Assembly (NCBI GenBank): GCA_017647795.1
Contig: JAGCJX010000018.1
Location: 1 to 39,703 of the forward strand
Reading direction: 5' to 3'
DNA: 39,703 nt
Source of the DNA: Bacteroidales bacterium
GTDB taxonomy: Bacteria; Bacteroidota; Bacteroidia; Bacteroidales; UBA932
The position numbers and the translations under genes were made by a program. Within the stretch, counting starts at the first letter, position 1. Every line of letters starts with the position of its first letter. The notes beneath the pieces are model-generated. The model ran no database searches, was not told the DNA's origin, and saw nothing but the letters and a program-made list of their open reading frames with translations. Below, in pieces: positions 7,340 to 15,099 of the stretch.

Positions 7340-8863
7340 ATGCAACATTCATTTCCTTTGTCTTGGCTGTTGACAGCCTTTACTGCGTACACAATTTTGT
7401 TGTTCGTGGTGTCGTGGTTGAGTTCCCGCAAGTCGGGAAGCAATTCTTATTTCTCCGGAGATAAGAAAGCACCTTGGTACGTTGTCGCTTATGGTATGGT
7501 GGGAACCTCCATTTCCGGGGTTACGTTTATCTCCGTACCGGGTAACGTTTTGAACCAGAACTTCTACTACATGCCCCTGGTTTTGGGTTTTGTAGTTGGG
7601 TATATTGTGATCGCACAAGTGCTTCTTCCTTTGTATTACCGGATGAACCTGACCTCCATTTACACGTACTTGGAGAAACGCTTTGGGTTCCTAACCTACC
7701 GGACGGGTGCAGCCGTGTTCATGGTGTCTCGGATCTTGGGTGCTGCAGTGCGTATCTTTGTGGTTGTCTTGGTGTTGCATACTTTCTTGCCCGAAGGGAC
7801 TGTTCCCTTTTGGGTTGTAGCCTTGATTTTCATGTTGCTGATCTTCCTGTATACCTTCAAAGGCGGTGTCAAGACCATTATCTGGACGGACGTACTGCAA
7901 ACGACCTTCATGTTGTTGGCGGTCGGTTTGACCATCTTTGCAATCTGCCGGGAAATGGACTGGAGCTTCGGTTCGATGTTTGCCGCCATTACGGGAGCGG
8001 AAAATCCGAACATTGCGGGCACCGGTTTCAGCAACTGGTTAGATATGACTTGGAGCAGTGGTACGAACTCTGTGAAACAGTTCATCGCTGGTATTTTTAT
8101 GACCATTGTGATGACCGGTTTGGATCAGGAGATGATGCAGAAAAACTTGGCGTGCAAGAACATCAAGGATGCACAAAAGAATATCTACACCACCAGCATC
8201 ACCATCGTATTTGTGAACTATTTCTTCCTTTTGTTGGGTGCCGTTTTGGCGGTCTTTGTAAGCAGCAAGTTGGGTGGTATGAGCGGTATTGGTCTGGCCG
8301 ATGCGGCTGGCGTCTTTACCAAAGCGCAAACTGATAAATTGTTCCCGGTAGTGGCCAGTCAGTACTTGGGCTTGGGTGTGGGTTTGTTCTTTATCATTGG
8401 CTTGATTTCGGCATCGTACCCGAGTGCCGGTGGCGCTTTGACTTCGTTGACAACATCCTTCTGCATCGACTTTATGGGCTTTAACAGCCGCAATGATTTG
8501 ACCGATGACCGCAAGGTGAAGATCCGCAAATGGGCGCATGCCGGTTTTGCCTTCCTTTTCTTTGCCGCCATTGTAGTGTTGTATTGGATCAACAACGATA
8601 CGGTGATTGACTTGGTGTACAAGTTGGCTTCTTATACTTACGGTCCGTTGTTGGGCTTCTTCTTCTTTGGTATTTTGACCAAACGTCAGGTGCGCGACAA
8701 CCTCATGCCTTATGTAGCGGTTGCGGCTCCGGTTTTGTGCTACTTGCTGGACTGGGCCGGACGTGAGTTCCTGGGCTTTGGTTTCGGATTCACCATTTTG
8801 CTGGTGAACGGTTTGTTGAGTTTCTTGGGTATGCTGATTTTTAGCCGCCCTGCTAATAAATAA
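7340..8863 (+). CDS. Sodium:solute symporter (SSS family), candidate amino-sugar importer
   Basis: A 507-residue membrane protein with about 13 hydrophobic segments and the SSS signature layout, beginning with SYFSGDKKAPWYVVAYGMVGTSISGVTFISVPG. These carriers take up sugars, amino acids or sialic acid with sodium across the inner membrane. The ATG at 7340 is preferred over the TTG at 7334, which overlaps the recR stop. Its place in the kinase-murQ transcript suggests MurNAc or a related sugar as cargo, comparable in position to the MurNAc transporter described next to MurK and MurQ in Tannerella; this is inference from context, since SSS sequence alone does not tell the substrate. Confidence 0.88.
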   Translation: MQHSFPLSWLLTAFTAYTILLFVVSWLSSRKSGSNSYFSGDKKAPWYVVAYGMVGTSISGVTFISVPGNVLNQNFYYMPLVLGFVVGYIVIAQVLLPLYYRMNLTSIYTYLEKRFGFLTYRTGAAVFMVSRILGAAVRIFVVVLVLHTFLPEGTVPFWVVALIFMLLIFLYTFKGGVKTIIWTDVLQTTFMLLAVGLTIFAICREMDWSFGSMFAAITGAENPNIAGTGFSNWLDMTWSSGTNSVKQFIAGIFMTIVMTGLDQEMMQKNLACKNIKDAQKNIYTTSITIVFVNYFFLLLGAVLAVFVSSKLGGMSGIGLADAAGVFTKAQTDKLFPVVASQYLGLGVGLFFIIGLISASYPSAGGALTSLTTSFCIDFMGFNSRNDLTDDRKVKIRKWAHAGFAFLFFAAIVVLYWINNDTVIDLVYKLASYTYGPLLGFFFFGILTKRQVRDNLMPYVAVAAPVLCYLLDWAGREFLGFGFGFTILLVNGLLSFLGMLIFSRPANK

Positions 8864-8868
8864 GCTGC

Positions 8869-9447
8869 ATGACCTGGGTCGAATTGGTATTGTTGGCCAT
8901 CAGCCTGTCGTTTGATACGTTTGCCGTATCGGTTTCCGGTGGTATCTGTTTGCCGAATTGCTGCACGCGTTGGAAACGTGTGGAGATTTGGATGTCGTTC
9001 GCGATTTTTCAGACCTTGTTTGCTTTGATTGGCTTGATGCTCGGGGAAAGTGTCATCGGCATCATTGGCAGTTTTGACCATTGGATTGCATTCGGCCTGC
9101 TCGTCTATCTGGGAGGGAAAATGATCAAAGATGCATTTTCCTCCCAAGAAGAGGGCGAAGGGGAGTGTCTGGATCTGATGCGCCGTAAGACGATGGTGAC
9201 CATGTCGGTTGCAACGAGCATCGATGCCTTGGCTGTGGGCATTTCTTTGGCCATGGTCGAGTTGGCTGTCGTAAAGATTGTGGGTGGTTTGGGCCTGATT
9301 TTTCTGATTACGGCTTTGGCTTCTATCATAGGTCTGCGTTTTGGCCGATTCATTGGTAATCGGGTGGGGGGCAAGGTGGCCGCCTTGGGTGGACTCATTC
9401 TGATCAGCATTGGTATCAAGGTCTTGGTTGAGCATTTGCTTGCTTAA
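8869..9447 (+). CDS. mntP: Manganese efflux pump MntP
   Basis: A 192-residue inner-membrane protein of the MntP (YebN) family that exports Mn2+. It has six hydrophobic segments in two homologous halves, each with the family's acidic motif: SLSFDTFAVSVSGG near residue 12 and TSIDALAVGISLAM near residue 118. It starts 5 bases after the symporter stop, making it the last gene of the kinase operon. I see no yybP-ykoY manganese riboswitch motif in front of it, which is unsurprising because it lacks its own leader here. Confidence 0.93.
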   Translation: MTWVELVLLAISLSFDTFAVSVSGGICLPNCCTRWKRVEIWMSFAIFQTLFALIGLMLGESVIGIIGSFDHWIAFGLLVYLGGKMIKDAFSSQEEGEGECLDLMRRKTMVTMSVATSIDALAVGISLAMVELAVVKIVGGLGLIFLITALASIIGLRFGRFIGNRVGGKVAALGGLILISIGIKVLVEHLLA

Positions 9448-9462
9448 TCCTTGGCCTGAAAA

Positions 9463-9493
9463 TTGGTGTACAAAAAATAATTTTATAACTTTG
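9463..9493 (+). promoter_or_regulatory. Upstream promoter of corA, with a long leader
   Basis: TTG (9463-9465), 20 bases, then TAACTTTG (9486-9493): a full consensus pair. Transcription would start near 9497, giving a leader of about 260 bases before corA, far longer than other leaders in this window (about 2-65 bases). Confidence 0.75.
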
Positions 9494-9523
9494 CCCCGAT
9501 AAACTGGAGATTTTAGATTCGAT

Positions 9524-9601
9524 ATGGACGATTATGTCAGTTGGTGCAGTAGCAATATCACGGATGAAAGCCTGGGCTTTTTTCTCCGAATCTTTTGGTA
9601 A
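9524..9601 (+). CDS. Possible 25-residue leader peptide upstream of corA
   Basis: The open frame reads MDDYVSWCSSNITDESLGF, then FLRIFW, stop. It starts about 27 bases after the predicted transcription start. A GGAG lies 14 bases upstream, too far to be a normal Shine-Dalgarno. Its last codons form the 5' arm of the terminator-like hairpin at 9585-9614, and the TAA stop falls in the loop. It is acidic near the N terminus (MDDY, TDE). A 25-codon frame can arise by chance, so it is a hypothesis based on position, not a recognised family. Confidence 0.3.
   Translation: MDDYVSWCSSNITDESLGFFLRIFW
9567..9583 (+). terminator. First terminator-like hairpin in the corA leader
   Basis: AAAGC (9567-9571) pairs with GCTTT (9576-9580) around CTGG, and a run of six T covers 9578-9583. 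The stem is short. It could be an attenuator for corA, or the terminator of the mntP operon. Confidence 0.45.
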
Positions 9602-9619
9602 AAAGGATTTCGGATTTTT
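9585..9619 (+). terminator. Second terminator-like hairpin in the corA leader (possible attenuator)
   Basis: TCCGAATCTTTT (9585-9596) pairs with AAAAGGATTTCGGA (9601-9614) with small bulges, loop GGTA, followed by TTTTT (9615-9619). A second GATTTCGG at 9638-9645 could pair with the same 5' arm (CCGAATC) and compete with the hairpin. Confidence 0.55.
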
Positions 9620-9658
9620 GTGTTGTGCCTATTTCTTGATTTCGGGTCTTCTCCTTTC

Positions 9659-9718
9659 TTTGATCAAATCCAGAGTCCGACGTTAGTTTTCCAACGATTC
9701 CTGTGCTAGAGACAGGAA
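9659..9718 (+). promoter_or_regulatory. Alternative corA promoter and hairpin
   Basis: TTTG (9659-9662), 21 bases, TAGTTTTC (9684-9691) is a near-match promoter that would give a 60-base leader. TTCCTGT (9698-9704) pairs with ACAGGAA (9712-9718) in a perfect 7-bp stem. TTTGATCAAA (9659-9668) is a 10-bp palindrome. If this promoter is the real one, the hairpins upstream are simply terminators of the mntP operon. Confidence 0.35.
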
Positions 9719-9755
9719 GAACTTACGGAATATTAACCCCTAGACTCAGGATTTT

Positions 9756-10703
9756 ATGATTCAAATTTTCTTCAAACACAAAGGACAAATCGTAACCGCT
9801 TCGACCACAGACTTGTTGGACGAACTCGGTTTTGACGACGTAGTATGGATGGATTTGTTCAGCCCGACCGGTGAGGAAAAACGTGCGGTGGAGGCCTTCT
9901 TGAATACCACGTTGCAAAGCCGTGCACAAGCGGAGGAGATTGAAAGTTCATCCCGCTATTCAGAAACGGAGACGACAATCTTTGCCAATACGAACTTCTT
10001 GATGCCCGGCCCGGACAGTTATTCCATGGAGGCTGTGTCGTTTATTTTGTGTGAGGGGATCATCGTGACCATCCGTCACGTCCAACTTCGCAGTTTCTCG
10101 GATATCCAACGCAAGATCCAGATCAACTACAAGTTGTATCCGACCGGCTACCACATTTTTGTAGGTATTTTGGAAAACCGGATTGACTTGGATGCGGACA
10201 TGATCGAGTTGATGGCGAAGGAAATTGCACGTTACAGCAAGAAGGTGAGTGCCGGTGAGGATGTGAACGAAGACCTCCTCTTGGACATCAACCAGTTGCA
10301 AGAAAACACCATGTTGGTACGCGAGAACGTGGTGGACAAACAACGGATGATTTCCGCCATCCTCAAGAGTGATAAGTTTCCCCGCGACGTGTATGCGAAA
10401 TTGAATGTGATCATCAAGGACGTTGCCTCTCTGATCAACCACACCAACTTCAGTTTTGAACGTCTGGAGTATTTGCAAAATACCGTACTCGGTTTGATCA
10501 ACTTGGATCAGAACAAGATCATGAAGGTCTTTACCTTGGTTTCCTTGCTGTTGATGCCTCCGACACTGCTTGCCAGTTTGTACGGAATGAACATCAATCT
10601 GCCCCTCATTGGCGGCCGTTGGGATTTCTTGCTCATCGTGTCGTTGATGGCTTGCCTCATTGGGGTGATTCTCTTTGTGTTCCGACGCAAGAAAATGCTC
10701 TAA
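9756..10703 (+). CDS. corA: CorA-family magnesium/divalent metal transporter
   Basis: A 315-residue inner-membrane channel for Mg2+ (and sometimes Co2+ or Ni2+). A long N-terminal cytoplasmic domain (to about residue 245) leads into two C-terminal transmembrane helices. The signature GMN is at 277-279, at the end of the first helix, and a basic tail (RRKKML) closes the protein. It is next to mntP, so two divalent metal transporters adjoin. A 309-base region with a promoter and several hairpins separates them, suggesting corA is separately and perhaps leader-regulated. Confidence 0.95.
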   Translation: MIQIFFKHKGQIVTASTTDLLDELGFDDVVWMDLFSPTGEEKRAVEAFLNTTLQSRAQAEEIESSSRYSETETTIFANTNFLMPGPDSYSMEAVSFILCEGIIVTIRHVQLRSFSDIQRKIQINYKLYPTGYHIFVGILENRIDLDADMIELMAKEIARYSKKVSAGEDVNEDLLLDINQLQENTMLVRENVVDKQRMISAILKSDKFPRDVYAKLNVIIKDVASLINHTNFSFERLEYLQNTVLGLINLDQNKIMKVFTLVSLLLMPPTLLASLYGMNINLPLIGGRWDFLLIVSLMACLIGVILFVFRRKKML

Positions 10704-10707
10704 TTTT

Positions 10708-10738
10708 TTTGCAAATCACCAAAATAGTTGTACTTTTG
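10708..10738 (+). promoter_or_regulatory. rpsA promoter
   Basis: TTTG (10708-10711), 19 bases, TACTTTTG (10731-10738). Start near 10742. The leader opens with a small hairpin, CCTCA (10744-10748) against TGAGG (10752-10756), and then is A/T-rich up to the ATG, with no Shine-Dalgarno, as expected for a highly translated Bacteroidetes gene. Confidence 0.85.
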
Positions 10739-10800
10739 CGCCTCCTCAAAATGAGGATTATAAATAATGTCTAACCCCTTGTTGTTTAATTAATTTAGAA

Positions 10801-12630
10801 ATGACAAACGAAAACAAAATCCAAGAAGAGCAATTGATCCTTACTCCTCAACGTAAGAGCAATGCTTCCATTCCGGTTGACAAATTTGACTGGGATGCTT
10901 TTGAAAACGATGCTCCCTACAACATGGACAAAACCACTGTTGAAGAAAGCTACAACCAAACTTTGTCCAAAGTGATCGAAAACGAAGTTGTAGAAGGTGT
11001 TGTAATGGGCATGAACAAACGCGAAGTACTCGTTAACATCGGTTACAAGAGCGAAGGTATCATCAACATCAACGAATTCCGTTACAATCCGGACTTGAAA
11101 GTAGGTGATAAAGTAGAAGTTTACGTAGAAAATGCAGAAGACAAAAAAGGTCAACTCATTCTCTCGCACAAGAAAGCACGTTCACTCCGCTCATGGGATA
11201 AAGTGAACGAAGCGTTCGAAAAAGACGATGTAATCAAAGGTTACGTTAAATGCCGTACGAAAGGCGGTATGATCGTTGACGTATTTGGAATCGAAGCCTT
11301 CTTGCCCGGTTCACAAATCGACGTACGTCCGATCAAAGATTACGATGTATTCGTTAACAAGACTATGGACTTCAAGATCGTTAAGATCAACAACGAATTC
11401 CGCAACGTGGTAGTATCTCATAAAGTCTTGATCGAAGCTGAAATCGAAGCTCAAAAAGCTGACATCATCGCTAAACTTGAAAAAGGTCAAGTATTGGAAG
11501 GTGTTGTTAAGAACATCACTCCTTACGGTGTATTCGTAGACTTGGGCGGTGTTGACGGATTGATCCACATCACTGACTTGTCTTGGGGCCGCATCAGCAA
11601 CCCTGAAGAAGTGGTTAAAATGGAAGAAAAAATCAAAGTGGTTATTTTGGACTTTGATGAATCAACCAAACGTATCGCTCTCGGTTTGAAACAACTCAGC
11701 GCTCATCCTTGGGAAACTTTGGACGCTAACTTGAATGTAGGTGACCGCGTTAAAGGTCGTGTAGTAGTAATCGCTGACTACGGTGCATTCATCGAAGTAC
11801 AACCCGGTGTTGAAGGTTTGATCCACGTTTCTGAAATGTCTTGGTCATTGCACTTGCGCAGCGCACAAGACTTCTTGAAAGTTGGTGACGAAGTAGAAGC
11901 TGTGATCTTGACCCTCGACCGCGAAGAAAAGAAAATGTCTCTCGGTATCAAACAACTCAAAGCTGATCCGTGGGCTGCTATCACTGAAAAATACCCCATC
12001 AACTCTAAACACACTGCCATCGTACGTAACTTCACCAACTTCGGTGTATTCGTAGAATTGGAAGAAGGTGTTGACGGTTTGGTACACATCAGCGACTTGT
12101 CTTGGACCAAGAAAATCAAACACCCCTCTGAATTCACTGCAATCGGTGAAAAATTGGAAGTGGTTGTTTTGGAAGTGGATCAAGAAAACCGCCGTTTGAG
12201 CCTCGGTCACAAACAATTGGAAGAAAATCCTTGGGACGTTTACGAAACTACCTACACCTTGGGTTCTGTTCACAACGGTGTTATCAACAATTTCGTTGAC
12301 AAAGGTGCAACCGTAACTTTGCAAGAAGGTGTTGAAGGTTTCGTTTCTTTGAAAAACTTGGCTAAACAAGTCGGTACTTCTGCTAACGTAGGTGAAACTT
12401 TGGCTTTCAAAGTGATTGAATTCAACAAATCAAACAAGAAAATCAGCCTTTCACACGTACGTACTTGGGAAGAACCCGCTCCCCGCGAAACCAAAGAACG
12501 TAACTCAGAAGCAGATGCTACTCAAAAAGCAGTGAAGAAACTCAAAGCTAACTTGGAAAAAACCACTTTGGGTGACATCTCTGAATTGGCAGCATTGAAA
12601 GCTGAATTGGAAAACGCTCAAAATAAATAA
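10801..12630 (+). CDS. rpsA: 30S ribosomal protein S1
   Basis: A 609-residue RNA-binding protein of the small ribosomal subunit made of six S1 domains; repeats are obvious from the recurring GVFVDLGGVDGLIHITDLSW, GAFIEVQPGVEGLIHVSEMSW and GVFVELEEGVDGLVHISDLSW, each followed by VLDFDESTKRIALGLKQL-like segments. An acidic/basic extension sits at the ends. S1 helps recruit mRNAs, which should matter in a phylum that hardly uses Shine-Dalgarno pairing. Codon choice is strongly biased (GGT, CGT, AAA, GAA) compared with neighbours, a sign of very high expression. The stop overlaps the rnz start. Confidence 0.98.
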   Translation: MTNENKIQEEQLILTPQRKSNASIPVDKFDWDAFENDAPYNMDKTTVEESYNQTLSKVIENEVVEGVVMGMNKREVLVNIGYKSEGIININEFRYNPDLKVGDKVEVYVENAEDKKGQLILSHKKARSLRSWDKVNEAFEKDDVIKGYVKCRTKGGMIVDVFGIEAFLPGSQIDVRPIKDYDVFVNKTMDFKIVKINNEFRNVVVSHKVLIEAEIEAQKADIIAKLEKGQVLEGVVKNITPYGVFVDLGGVDGLIHITDLSWGRISNPEEVVKMEEKIKVVILDFDESTKRIALGLKQLSAHPWETLDANLNVGDRVKGRVVVIADYGAFIEVQPGVEGLIHVSEMSWSLHLRSAQDFLKVGDEVEAVILTLDREEKKMSLGIKQLKADPWAAITEKYPINSKHTAIVRNFTNFGVFVELEEGVDGLVHISDLSWTKKIKHPSEFTAIGEKLEVVVLEVDQENRRLSLGHKQLEENPWDVYETTYTLGSVHNGVINNFVDKGATVTLQEGVEGFVSLKNLAKQVGTSANVGETLAFKVIEFNKSNKKISLSHVRTWEEPAPRETKERNSEADATQKAVKKLKANLEKTTLGDISELAALKAELENAQNK

Positions 12631-13562
12631 TGGAATTTTCCTATACACCGTTAGGAACAGCATCCGCTACTCCTTCTGTGTATCGATACCCAAGCGCTCA
12701 CGTATTGAACATACGTGGGCGTTTGTTCCTTATCGACTGCGGAGAAGCTTGTCAGATTCGTTTGCGGCGGATGGGTGTTTCTTTTTTGAAGATTGATCAC
12801 ATCTTCATTTCCCACATGCATGGCGACCATGTCTTCGGCCTCTTTGGGCTGTTGTCTTCCATGGCCATGGTGGGACGAACTTCTTTGCTGAACCTCTACG
12901 CGCCTGCAGCGATGCGGCGCACCTTGGATTTCTTTCTGACCGAGTTTGGTGAGGGAGTCAAGTTCGAAATCGCTTTCCACTCGTTGGAAGCTGTGACCGA
13001 ACCGACCGTAATCGCTCCGCTGCGAAATTTGGACATCTTGGCCTTTCCCTTGCGCCATAGGATGCCGACGTATGGATTCTTGTTCCAAGAGCACGAGCCG
13101 GAGCCGAATTTGCACAAAGAGCTGGTGCAGCAGTACGACCTAGGTATTTATGAGATGGCTTGTCTGAAACGGGGACAAGACGTGGTGCGGGAGGATGGAA
13201 CCTGCTTGCGGTCTGAAGATTTTACCTACAAGCCGTGGGAACCCCGTTCCTTTGCCTATTGCAGTGATACGGCTCCCTTTCCGAATTTGCCGGGCTGGGT
13301 GAAGGGCGTTGATCTCTTGTACCACGAATCAACCTTTGCCGAGGCATTGCAAGAGAATGCGGCGACGACCTTGCATTCTACGGCACGTCAAGCGGCTACT
13401 TGTGCTCTCGAGGCAGGGGTCGGACGGTTGTTGATCGGGCATTTCTCAGCCCGATATCCGGATTTGTCTGTCCTCCTGGAGGAGGCTCGTTCGGTGTTCC
13501 CGAACACAGACATTGCCAAAGAGTTGACTACATTTGAAATTCCCTTGAAGAAACATTGTTAA
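12630..13562 (+). CDS. rnz: Ribonuclease Z
   Basis: The tRNA 3' endonuclease that removes 3' trailers after the discriminator base in tRNAs without an encoded CCA. The metallo-beta-lactamase motif SHMHGDH is at residues 61-67, with further metal ligands in YCSDTAPF and at LIGHFSARY. At 310 residues it is the short form. The ATG shares its A with the rpsA stop (TAATG), indicating translational coupling; no promoter of its own is visible. The tRNA-Thr of this window lacks an encoded CCA and is therefore a natural substrate. Confidence 0.95.
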   Translation: MEFSYTPLGTASATPSVYRYPSAHVLNIRGRLFLIDCGEACQIRLRRMGVSFLKIDHIFISHMHGDHVFGLFGLLSSMAMVGRTSLLNLYAPAAMRRTLDFFLTEFGEGVKFEIAFHSLEAVTEPTVIAPLRNLDILAFPLRHRMPTYGFLFQEHEPEPNLHKELVQQYDLGIYEMACLKRGQDVVREDGTCLRSEDFTYKPWEPRSFAYCSDTAPFPNLPGWVKGVDLLYHESTFAEALQENAATTLHSTARQAATCALEAGVGRLLIGHFSARYPDLSVLLEEARSVFPNTDIAKELTTFEIPLKKHC

Positions 13563-13566
13563 CACC

Positions 13567-15099
13567 ATGCGTCTGTTCCGTTCCTTCCGTTTGCTGGTCC
13601 TGTTGCTCGCTTTGTGTGTTTCATCCCGCCTTTGGGCGCAGTCGATGAATCCCAATACGGCCGCCCAGAAATTTGGACAACTCATTTACCTGTTGCAGGA
13701 GTATTATTTGGATACCGTCTCAACCGAGGCCTTGGTGGATGAGGCCATGGTGGATGTCTTGAAGCAGCTGGATCCTCATTCTACCTACATATCGTCTGAT
13801 GATGTTCGGTCCATGAACGAGCCTTTGGAAGGAGAGTTCGAAGGCATTGGTATTGAGTATGCTTTGATTGCCGATACCTTGGTGGTTCAAGCAACGGTCG
13901 CAGGCGGGCCGGCGGAGAAGGTCGGTTTGCTACCGGGGGATAAGATTCTGGCCGTTGAGGGAACTCCCATTTCTGGACCCGAACTGACCATCGAACGGGT
14001 TCACGGGTATTTGAGGGGACCCAAAGGCAGTCGTGTGCGTTTGCAGGTCTTGCGTCGCGGACAACGGGATTTGTTGGATTTTACCCTCAAACGGGATAAG
14101 ATTCCTTTGCACAGTCTGGATGCGGTGTATTGGGCGGCTGACAGCATTCTGTATGTCAAGTTGAGTCGCTTTGCACAGCAGACCGGTGATGAGTTGAAGG
14201 CTGCATTGGAAAAACACTTGCCGGCGCGTGGTCTGATCCTGGATTTGCGGAGCAACTCCGGTGGTTACCTCCATGCAGCATTGGAGGTGGCCAATCAATT
14301 TCTGTCCTTTGGAGATCTCATTGTCTCCGCAGAGGGACGCGCCATCCCGCCGATGCACGAGTATGCAGACGGTCAGGGCTTGTACCAGCAGGGTCCTTTG
14401 GTCGTTTTGGTCGATGAGTATTCGGCCTCGTCCAGTGAGATCGTTGCTGGGGCCATTCAGGACTGGGACCGGGGGCAGATCATCGGTCGCAGGACCTTTG
14501 GGAAAGGGCTGGTGCAGCGTGGGTTCCCGTTGACAGACGGATCACAGGTACGCATTACCATTGCCCAATACCATACACCCAGTGGTCGGGTGGTGCAGCG
14601 CCCTTATACTACCGTGCAGGGCCGGGATTATGCCCACGATTCCTTGGCGTACCAAACCTTGCGTCTGGGACGGACTGTATACGGCGGAGGAGGTATTACT
14701 CCGGATGTGGAAATTGACCGTGATACCACCTTTTATTCGGAATTTTATGCGACCCTTTTGCAAAGTGGGGCGTTGATGGAATTTGTGCAGTCAGAAGGCA
14801 ACCGTCAGCGGACAGCGCTCGAGCAACTCTATCCGACAGAGGCCGATTACCTCACAGGATTTGATGCTACGACGTGGATGGAATCCTTACTTTCGTTTGC
14901 TGCTGGACGGGGCATTGAAGTCCCTTCGGCAGACCAATGGGAATGTTCTCGCGCAACCCTACAAACCTTGATCAAGGCATTGTTGGGACGGACATTGTTT
15001 GAGGGATCGACTTACTTTAAGGTCTTGAATGGGGCCTCCGATCCAGCCTATGAAGCCGCGCTCCATTATTTTGATTCACGGGCTTTCAAGGCCTTCTGA
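13567..15099 (+). CDS. S41-family carboxy-terminal processing protease with PDZ domain
   Basis: A 510-residue periplasmic serine protease. The signal peptide ends LWAQSMN, so signal peptidase I would leave Gln as the first mature residue. The PDZ domain covers about residues 85-170 (LPGDKILAVEGTPI), and the S41 domain has LILDLRSNSGGYL, SASSSEIVAGAIQD (286-297, containing the nucleophile Ser) and Lys313 in RTFGKGLVQ, giving the Ser/Lys dyad. These enzymes trim or degrade envelope proteins and often act on peptidoglycan hydrolases. It follows rnz by 4 bases. Its last 34 bases overlap the end of the opposing mltG gene, with no terminator between them. Confidence 0.93.
   Translation: MRLFRSFRLLVLLLALCVSSRLWAQSMNPNTAAQKFGQLIYLLQEYYLDTVSTEALVDEAMVDVLKQLDPHSTYISSDDVRSMNEPLEGEFEGIGIEYALIADTLVVQATVAGGPAEKVGLLPGDKILAVEGTPISGPELTIERVHGYLRGPKGSRVRLQVLRRGQRDLLDFTLKRDKIPLHSLDAVYWAADSILYVKLSRFAQQTGDELKAALEKHLPARGLILDLRSNSGGYLHAALEVANQFLSFGDLIVSAEGRAIPPMHEYADGQGLYQQGPLVVLVDEYSASSSEIVAGAIQDWDRGQIIGRRTFGKGLVQRGFPLTDGSQVRITIAQYHTPSGRVVQRPYTTVQGRDYAHDSLAYQTLRLGRTVYGGGGITPDVEIDRDTTFYSEFYATLLQSGALMEFVQSEGNRQRTALEQLYPTEADYLTGFDATTWMESLLSFAAGRGIEVPSADQWECSRATLQTLIKALLGRTLFEGSTYFKVLNGASDPAYEAALHYFDSRAFKAF

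Noticed and set aside
9497..9755. Known metal riboswitch (yybP-ykoY or M-box) in the corA leader
   Set aside because: I could not find the conserved loops of either class by eye; the leader has hairpins but no recognised riboswitch core.
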